A DNA stretch of 5,117 nt from Candidatus Poribacteria bacterium (GTDB lineage Bacteria > Poribacteria > WGA-4E > PCPOR2b), in assembly GCA_027296925.1 (NCBI GenBank), contig JAPUIP010000377.1, forward strand, positions 1 through 5,117, given 5' to 3'. The translations under genes were made by a program, and so were the position numbers. How positions within the stretch are numbered: the first letter of the stretch is position 1; each line of letters opens with the position of its first letter. Shown here in pieces: positions 1 through 5,117 of the stretch. The notes under the pieces were generated by a model. That model was not told the origin of the DNA and searched no databases. It saw only the letters and a program-made list of their open reading frames with translations.

Positions 1-1
1 G

Positions 2-2503
2 GACCAGTTTGAAGAGTGGCTCTACAAATTCCTTCGGGAAATGCAATACAAGAATCTAGAGGGCTGGGTCAGAGACAAGCAGGTTCGCGACACCGGTCCC
101 TACATCAACGGCACATACTACGGTAGCCATCCAGCCGCCCGCATTTTCTATTCCCCCGAAGTGTACCATTGGCTCAAGGGGAACCGTGAGGACCAGATTC
201 CCGACGGTGCGACGATTATTAAGGAGATGTACGACCCCCCGGCGGCCCGATACGACGGCAAAACGGAGGCGGAACTTCAAGCTGTGTTATCTGAGTGGAC
301 TGTGATGATTAAGGACAGCGCCGGAGCAAAGGACGGCTGGTTCTGGAGTTATTATGCAAAGGGCCAGAAGATCGATACGAACGCGTATCCCTTCAACTAT
401 CCGAACTCGGGATTCGGGCAGTATTGTGTCCGCTGTCATGCATCCGCCGAAAAGGAGTTTACGTTTTCATCTTTACGGAATATCCAGGGTGAGCCCGGTG
501 AGCCGGTCATTTACCGGGTTGATGATTCTTGGATGACCGAGAAATCCGCGCAGGTTGCGCCTTACGATCATGTTGCTCAAGGCGCTGGGGCGGACGCGGC
601 CAAAGTCGCAAAAAGCAAGCCGGTCATTGAGGCGAATGCTGAATTTCTCAAGACCTTCAACGCCATTCCCAGAGTTTCGTATAGAGACGTCGAACCGATA
701 CCGCCGCTAACCTACGACCACGTCGTCGCCGGACTCCACGCCCCGACACAGTTCGTTACTTCTGATCAGTGCCTGTCTTGTCACGGCGGGTTGAGTGACG
801 CCAGCCCTTTCGGTCCGGCCATGTTCCTTCCACCCGCGGGAGGCCAGAAGGGGGTCAACCTCTCCCCATACGGAGAGTGGAACTGGTCAATGATGGGACT
901 CGCGGGACGTGACCCGATCTTCTACGCTCAGCTCGAAAGCGAGCTCAACCTACATCCGACGCACACCGATGAGATTCAGAATACCTGTTTCACTTGTCAC
1001 GGGGTCATGGGCAAGCGGCAGTTGGCAATCGATCATCCCGGCGAGACGTTCGAACAAGATATTGTCTACACGACGACGCCCGGTGATCCGAATCACAAGT
1101 ATGGCGCGCTTGCCCGTGATGGCATCTCCTGCAGCGTCTGTCACCAAATCGTCAATGACGAGGGCCCCCTGGAGCAGATCTTCACCGGTGAGTTTGAAGT
1201 GTCTGGGCCAGATGAGAAAGGCATAAGCTCCATCTACGGCCCCTTTGACAAGCCTGCCACGCTGGCTATGGAATCCTCCCTCGGCATGAAGCCGGTAAAG
1301 AGTGACTACATCAAGTCCTCCAGATTATGCGCGAGCTGCCATGTCGTTTTTCTGCCGATTTATAACAGTGCCGGTGAGAAGGTCGGCGAGGACTTCGAGC
1401 AGGCAACCTACCTCGAATGGCTGAATAGTACCTACGATAATGAATTGCGAGCGCATACCACCGATTCGAAGACTTGCCAGGGCTGCCACATGCCCGGCGA
1501 GTACCACGGACGGAAGCTTGCGTTCCGCATCGCGACTATCCAGGACCAGACGTATCCGGAGGCCGAACATCTTGCCCCCATTGCCGACATCACCGTTCCC
1601 ATACGAGAGGAATTTAGGCGCCATACGCTGTCAGGGATAAACATATTCGCGCTTGAGATGTTTAATCAGTTCGATAATATCCTGGGGGTTCGCAAGACGG
1701 ATTATATGACCGGTTCCGATTCTGGACTCCTTTCAGCCATTGCTGAGAGCAACCGATTGGCAACAGAGGAAACCGCGCGGGTCGAAATCTTGAAGGTGGA
1801 ACACAACGACGAACAGTTGTCGGCGGAAGTGAAAGTTACCAATCTAACGGGACACCGCTTCCCCTCGGGCGTTAGTTTCCGCCGGGCCTTCCTCGAATTC
1901 AAGGTCATTGATGCGCAGAATACAGTGGTTTGGGCGTCGGGGCGCACCAATTCCCTGGGTATCATTGTCGATGGCGATGGAAATCAGCTTCCGTCCGAAT
2001 TTTTTGAAGACCAATCCTACCAGCCTCACCACCAGAGGATCACCAGGCAGGATGCGGTGCAAATTTACGAGGAGTTGGTCAAGAGCCCAGAGGACGAATT
2101 CACCACGAGTTTCTTGAGCCTCAAATGTAAGGTAAAAGACAACCGCCTGCTGCCAAAAGGCTGGACACGAAAAGGGCCACCCGGTTTCAAAGAGGCGTGG
2201 GCACATGCGACGAAGCCAGCGGGGAAGGCTTGGGACGACGCGCAATTTCTCGACGGCACTGGAATCGACACCATCACCTACGTGGTAAATTTGCCGCGTC
2301 ATGTCATCGAGGGAGGTACCGTGGTAGCAAGTCTATACTATCAATCCATCCCCCCCGCCTATTTGAAAGATCGCTTCACGTCAGCCAACGGCAAAAGTAC
2401 CCGGCGACTACATTACCTGACCAGTCATCTGACGTTGGCGGGAACTCCCATCGACAACTGGAAGCTGCTGATCGATTCGAAAAGCCAGCGCATTAGTCCT
2501 TAG
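2..2503 (+). CDS. Multiheme c-type cytochrome with N-terminal cytochrome P460-like region, 5'-truncated
   Basis: Probable exported electron-transfer or redox enzyme; the substrate is unknown. The frame is open from base 2 and the 13 codons before the ATG at 41 read as plausible protein (DQFEEWLYKFLRE), so the true start and signal peptide lie upstream. Numbering from that ATG, there are six CXXCH haem c motifs: CVRCH 129-133, CLSCH 244-248, CFTCH 316-320, CSVCH 364-368, CASCH 430-434 and CQGCH 479-483. Residues 1-145 resemble the cytochrome P460 family: an IPDGATIIKE segment at 53-62, a DGWFWSYY segment at 98-105, then a terminal haem site. Residues 240-490 form a multiheme block related in style to cytochrome c554-like proteins. 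Residues 575-820 have no haem motif and contain NLTGHRFPSG (601-610) within a predicted beta-rich domain, a segment often seen at the C-terminus of large multiheme cytochromes. More haem sites may lie upstream. The multiheme call is very secure; the P460 assignment is from pattern recognition; the reaction is unknown. Confidence 0.9.
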   Translation, partial: DQFEEWLYKFLREMQYKNLEGWVRDKQVRDTGPYINGTYYGSHPAARIFYSPEVYHWLKGNREDQIPDGATIIKEMYDPPAARYDGKTEAELQAVLSEWTVMIKDSAGAKDGWFWSYYAKGQKIDTNAYPFNYPNSGFGQYCVRCHASAEKEFTFSSLRNIQGEPGEPVIYRVDDSWMTEKSAQVAPYDHVAQGAGADAAKVAKSKPVIEANAEFLKTFNAIPRVSYRDVEPIPPLTYDHVVAGLHAPTQFVTSDQCLSCHGGLSDASPFGPAMFLPPAGGQKGVNLSPYGEWNWSMMGLAGRDPIFYAQLESELNLHPTHTDEIQNTCFTCHGVMGKRQLAIDHPGETFEQDIVYTTTPGDPNHKYGALARDGISCSVCHQIVNDEGPLEQIFTGEFEVSGPDEKGISSIYGPFDKPATLAMESSLGMKPVKSDYIKSSRLCASCHVVFLPIYNSAGEKVGEDFEQATYLEWLNSTYDNELRAHTTDSKTCQGCHMPGEYHGRKLAFRIATIQDQTYPEAEHLAPIADITVPIREEFRRHTLSGINIFALEMFNQFDNILGVRKTDYMTGSDSGLLSAIAESNRLATEETARVEILKVEHNDEQLSAEVKVTNLTGHRFPSGVSFRRAFLEFKVIDAQNTVVWASGRTNSLGIIVDGDGNQLPSEFFEDQSYQPHHQRITRQDAVQIYEELVKSPEDEFTTSFLSLKCKVKDNRLLPKGWTRKGPPGFKEAWAHATKPAGKAWDDAQFLDGTGIDTITYVVNLPRHVIEGGTVVASLYYQSIPPAYLKDRFTSANGKSTRRLHYLTSHLTLAGTPIDNWKLLIDSKSQRISP

Positions 2504-2531
2504 TCCATTCGTCCATTCACTAGATTCTACG

Positions 2532-2539
2532 AAGGGGGG
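2532..2539 (+). promoter_or_regulatory. Shine-Dalgarno sequence fixing the TTG start of the nuclease gene
   Basis: AAGGGGGG ends eight bases before the TTG at 2548, an ideal spacing. It is the only good ribosome binding site in the 44-bp gap and supports the TTG start. The first in-frame ATG (2629) lies inside the core metallo-beta-lactamase fold, at ILMDAG, and would remove its first strands. The rest of the gap shows only a two-copy tandem of gtccattc (2503-2518). I see no hairpin terminator and no clear promoter there. Confidence 0.75.
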
Positions 2540-2547
2540 CGTTACAG

Positions 2548-4206
2548 TTGCAGTTTACAGCATTTGGTGGCGCGGCAGAAGTGGGCGCATCATGCCTTCT
2601 TCTGCAAGTCGCTGGAAAGAACATCTTGATGGATGCGGGTATCCGCGTCAATCGAAGTGGGGCGGATGCCCTGCCGGACCTCGACAAACTCTATGCTATG
2701 GCGGAAGACCTTGATTTAGTGCTCATCAGCCATGCACACATGGATCATATCGGCGCACTGCCCCTGATCCGAGAACACTATCCGTATGCACCTTTCTATT
2801 GCACAGTTCCAACGAAACAGATTGCGCCCGTCCAGCTCAAGGACACTGTAAAAATTATGGAGCGAGAGGCGGAAGAAAAATCCGAGATTCCACTTTACAA
2901 CTTAGACCTGGTTATAAGCACCATTTGGGCATTTGAGGAACGTCCCTTTGGGCAATGGTTTGAACTGATTGAAGGCATACACGTCTATTTTCATCCGGCG
3001 GGACACATTCTCGGTGCCGCGTGTATTTTATTACGAACCCCCGAAGGGAATATCGCCTATACGGGAGACATCTCGTCTGCTGCCCAACGGACCGTCTCAG
3101 GCATCACGCCGATCGATTTCTTTAACCCCGAAGTCCTGATTACTGAAGCGACTTATGGGGGCAGCACTCACCCTTCCCGAAAGGCGGAGGAACAGCGCCT
3201 TGCGAAATCTGTCGCTGAGGTCATCGAACAGCAAGGAACTGTACTCATTCCAAGCTTCGCGTTAGGACGTGCTCAGGAAATCATCTTAACGCTCAAGTCC
3301 TTTATGATGAATGGATTAATTCCCAAATTTCCTATTGTCGCCGATGGCATGGTACGTCTGGTGTGTGATACATATACCGACCTGCTGGAGTATCTGCCGA
3401 CGAAGCTTCAGAATTATGTGCGCAATTCTCAACAGCCGATCTTCTGGAGTCCGCGACGAAAAAATCTCCCGGAGGTCATCAAGCTTGAAGCCACCGAGCG
3501 GCCTCTGATGCTCATCGGCGAGCCGAAGTGCATTATTTCCTCTTCTGGGATGCTCACGGGAGGGCCGAGCGTGTTTTACGCCGGGGCGCTTGCGGTGGAA
3601 GAACGGAACGCAATTTTCCTGACAGGCTACCAGGATGAGGAATCGCCGGGGCGAAAATTGCAAAAACTGCAACGCGGCGATATGCTAACGCTCGATGGTA
3701 ATGAGGTGCCGGTGGTTTGTGATGTGCGTCGGTACCATCTTTCCGCACACGCAGATCAGATGCAAATGTGCCAGCAGATCAGCTACATGGAACCGAAGCA
3801 AATCATCCTACTCCACGGGGAGTGGTCTGCAATTCAGGCGCTCAGAGAAAAGCTAGTGATGCGCTACATTGTGCATACCCCCAGCAATGGGCAAACGCTG
3901 GATTTGGACAAGCCACCAGAATGGATCAGCTCCTACCGTCTACAGGAGCTAAAGGAAGAACGGACAACCTATTATGGTCAAATCGAGGAAGCCGCAGATG
4001 GTTCGGTGTCGATTCGGTTTCCTTCGGATTTGACTCAATCGCCAATGTGGCAGCAGTTCTTTAAAGGGCATCAAACTGTAAGGGGGAAGTTTATGGGGAA
4101 GTGGTTGCATCTGAAAGGGATGCATTCCGAAGACGAGACCACGCCCAGTGAAGATGACGAGCTTCCACCGCAAAATCCAGATGATGAAGAAACGACCACC
4201 CTATAA
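2548..4206 (+). CDS. MBL-fold/beta-CASP ribonuclease, CPSF73/Cft2-like
   Basis: Predicted cytoplasmic zinc-dependent RNA endo/exonuclease of the metallo-beta-lactamase/beta-CASP group (COG1236-like, related to CPSF73 and bacterial homologues). The 552-residue protein has all expected metal and catalytic motifs: D29 in ILMDAG; HAHMDH at 62-67 (motif 2); H153 in PAGHILGA (motif 3); D174 in YTGDIS (motif 4); E200 in TEATYGG (beta-CASP motif A); H401 in LSAHAD (motif B); H423 in LLHGEW (motif C). The beta-CASP insert runs from about 205 to 390 and includes IPSFALGRAQE (234-244) and GYQDEESPGR (360-369). No N-terminal KH domain of the archaeal aCPSF1 kind is present. After the core, about residues 455-552 form an extension: a region with LQELKEER and a W-rich part near 500-522, then a strongly acidic, probably disordered tail (527-550). 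The start is TTG, supported by the ribosome binding site. It is 44 bp after the cytochrome and 1 bp before the propeller gene. Family call secure; RNA substrate unknown. A DNA-directed role is possible but less likely. Confidence 0.93.
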   Translation: MQFTAFGGAAEVGASCLLLQVAGKNILMDAGIRVNRSGADALPDLDKLYAMAEDLDLVLISHAHMDHIGALPLIREHYPYAPFYCTVPTKQIAPVQLKDTVKIMEREAEEKSEIPLYNLDLVISTIWAFEERPFGQWFELIEGIHVYFHPAGHILGAACILLRTPEGNIAYTGDISSAAQRTVSGITPIDFFNPEVLITEATYGGSTHPSRKAEEQRLAKSVAEVIEQQGTVLIPSFALGRAQEIILTLKSFMMNGLIPKFPIVADGMVRLVCDTYTDLLEYLPTKLQNYVRNSQQPIFWSPRRKNLPEVIKLEATERPLMLIGEPKCIISSSGMLTGGPSVFYAGALAVEERNAIFLTGYQDEESPGRKLQKLQRGDMLTLDGNEVPVVCDVRRYHLSAHADQMQMCQQISYMEPKQIILLHGEWSAIQALREKLVMRYIVHTPSNGQTLDLDKPPEWISSYRLQELKEERTTYYGQIEEAADGSVSIRFPSDLTQSPMWQQFFKGHQTVRGKFMGKWLHLKGMHSEDETTPSEDDELPPQNPDDEETTTL

Positions 4207-4207
4207 A

Positions 4208-4387
4208 ATGCCTCAATGCTCCACGACTTCAATTCAGACCACCGGCGCATCAGTTCGCCGGGCACCCCTCGATTCATCAGCGCGAATCACTCCAGTTGTC
4301 TCAAGACGGCTGACAGCCATTGTTCGTCCATATTTTCCCACTGCATTCCTCTTTCTCGCTTTGCTGATGCCTGTGGCTACATTTGCT
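4208..4387 (+). other. Long N-terminal leader with signal peptide of the propeller protein
   Basis: Residues 1-40 are hydrophilic and basic (RR at 17-18 and 33-34). Residues 43-57 are hydrophobic (FPTAFLFLALLMPVA). ATFA at 57-60 followed by QQ fits a signal peptidase I site after A60. A 40-residue stretch before the hydrophobic core is long for a Sec signal. The real start may therefore be a later non-ATG codon, since the only other in-frame ATG (4367) lies inside the core. A signal anchor is a less likely alternative. Confidence 0.7.
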
Positions 4388-5117
4388 CAGCAAAACTTCC
4401 AGTGGCGAAATTTCACGCGAATCGGTGATAATCTCACCAGTAATAACGTTCGATCGATTGCCGAAGATCGATTTGGGCAAATCTGGTTAGGGACGGACAT
4501 GGGTGTGAGCCGCTTTGGTGGTTTTTGGCACGAGGTGCGTCTGCCCGGCGAAGGCCCGCAACGTAACGATGTCTTTCAGATTTTCGAGGACGTTGAGGGC
4601 TTTATGTGGGTTGCGACAAACGTCGGGGTGTATCGGGGCATATGGGACGATTCGCTGAACCAAATTTCGTGGGTCCAGCACTACACACAAGAAACGGAGT
4701 TAATCGACAATCGGATTCTGACGATGACTCAACGGCGGAATGGTGAGATCTGGATTGGAACGCCTCTCGGTGTCAACTGGTTCGATGGCGAGATTTGGCA
4801 CACCGTGCCGAGCGCGGAAATGGGTGGACTCAATCAAGGTGTGCAAGTCATCTATGAGGACGGGCTTGGGAATCTCTGGTTTGGGCTTTCATCGAGAAGT
4901 CGGCTTCAAAACGGGAATCTGCTCAGCCGCTTTGACGGCGTTGGGTGGGAGATTTTTAGCGTGAACGATGGGCTGCCAAATGGCGATGTGCAGGCAATTG
5001 GGGCGGATGGTTTTGGCAATCTCTGGGTTGGGACGACGGAGGGAATCGCGATCTATGACGGTTCGGCGTGGCATGTTGTCACAACGCAGACAGGTCAGTT
5101 GATAGGCAACAATGTGC
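4208..5117 (+). CDS. Exported two-component regulator propeller (Reg_prop) protein, 3'-truncated
   Basis: The frame is open from the ATG at 4208 to the last base (303 codons plus one base), so the C-terminus is missing. A signal-peptide-like segment (about residues 40-60) is followed by at least five Reg_prop propeller repeats, with core tryptophans at 93 (IWLGT), 134 (MWVAT), 182 (IWIGT), 224 (LWFGL) and 273 (LWVGT). Typical flanks are EDRFGQ, EDGLGN and ADGFGN before the core, and GVSRFGG, GVNWFDG and GIAIYDG after it. An NNV at the very end (301-303) repeats the NNVRSI that opens blade 1, so a sixth blade probably begins there. In the family such propellers form periplasmic sensor domains, commonly ahead of a Y_Y_Y domain, a membrane helix and a histidine kinase or GGDEF output; some are secreted without any output. 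Which applies here cannot be seen. The ATG lies one base after the nuclease stop, with only a weak purine-rich upstream stretch (gaagaaacg), so translation probably depends on coupling. Confidence 0.88.
   Translation, partial: MPQCSTTSIQTTGASVRRAPLDSSARITPVVSRRLTAIVRPYFPTAFLFLALLMPVATFAQQNFQWRNFTRIGDNLTSNNVRSIAEDRFGQIWLGTDMGVSRFGGFWHEVRLPGEGPQRNDVFQIFEDVEGFMWVATNVGVYRGIWDDSLNQISWVQHYTQETELIDNRILTMTQRRNGEIWIGTPLGVNWFDGEIWHTVPSAEMGGLNQGVQVIYEDGLGNLWFGLSSRSRLQNGNLLSRFDGVGWEIFSVNDGLPNGDVQAIGADGFGNLWVGTTEGIAIYDGSAWHVVTTQTGQLIGNNV
4445..5080 (+). repeat. Five propeller-blade repeats inside the Reg_prop gene
   Basis: Five diverged protein repeats are centred on W-G-T/A cores, with codons at 4484, 4607, 4751, 4877 and 5024. 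Distances between core tryptophans are 41, 48, 42 and 49 residues, an alternating pattern. Mostly the similarity is at protein level, but blades 4 and 5 share an 18-bp stretch at 4868-4885 and 5015-5032 (consensus GGNAATCTCTGGNTTGGG, 16 of 18 identical). Blade 2 lacks the usual FDG ending, and blade 4 has an altered segment (SSRSRLQNG) after its core. Confidence 0.8.

Noticed and set aside
1844..2302. 152-codon open frame on the - strand
   Set aside because: It lies wholly inside the cytochrome gene, shows no recognisable family motif and is best explained as an antisense shadow.
2503..2518. Tandem 8-bp repeat gtccattc, two copies, at the cytochrome stop codon
   Set aside because: It is too short and has only two copies; it fits chance or slippage, and no regulatory role is supported.
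2504..2547. Possible terminator or promoter between cytochrome and nuclease genes
   Set aside because: No GC-rich hairpin followed by a T-run and no convincing -35/-10 pair could be found in the 44 bp.
3316..3672. 118-codon open frame on the - strand
   Set aside because: It is antisense to the conserved beta-CASP core, has low-complexity basic composition and no family motif.
2548..4206. Ribonuclease J or aCPSF1 as the specific identity of the nuclease
   Set aside because: No KH domains as in aCPSF1, and the motif B/C pattern (SAHAD, LHGE) fits the CPSF73/Cft2-like branch better than RNase J.
4216..4428. 70-codon + strand frame just after the nuclease
   Set aside because: It is in a different frame from the propeller gene, which has a better start, an export signal and clear family repeats over the same bases.

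Overview
The window holds three genes, all on the + strand and closely packed, with no RNA gene, mobile element, CRISPR array or convincing terminator. The first and last genes are cut by the window edges. In order they are: (1) the 3' part of a large c-type multiheme cytochrome with six CXXCH motifs and an N-terminal region resembling cytochrome P460 (2-2503); (2) a complete metallo-beta-lactamase/beta-CASP nuclease of the CPSF73/Cft2 (COG1236-like) type (2548-4206); (3) the 5' part of an exported beta-propeller protein of the 'two-component regulator propeller' (Reg_prop) type, starting one base after the nuclease stop codon and still open at the last base (4208-5117).

Layout: the gap between genes 1 and 2 is 44 bp. 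It contains a strong G-rich Shine-Dalgarno sequence that fixes a TTG start for gene 2. Genes 2 and 3 are separated by a single base and are probably translationally coupled. One transcript could therefore carry all three, but the sequence shows no promoter and does not prove an operon.

Functions: gene 1 should be an exported redox protein, although its signal peptide lies outside the window. Gene 2 should be a cytoplasmic zinc-dependent RNA-processing nuclease. Gene 3 should be an exported sensor-like propeller whose output domain, if any, lies beyond the window. No known pathway unites the three, so any functional link is inferred from position only.

Organism: a bacterium. A multiheme cytochrome with a P460-like front, a beta-CASP nuclease and Reg_prop propellers together suggest an environmental lineage of respiring bacteria, for example within or near the FCB/KSB1/Calditrichota/Poribacteria-type groups. 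This placement is a weak inference from gene types, not from a marker gene.
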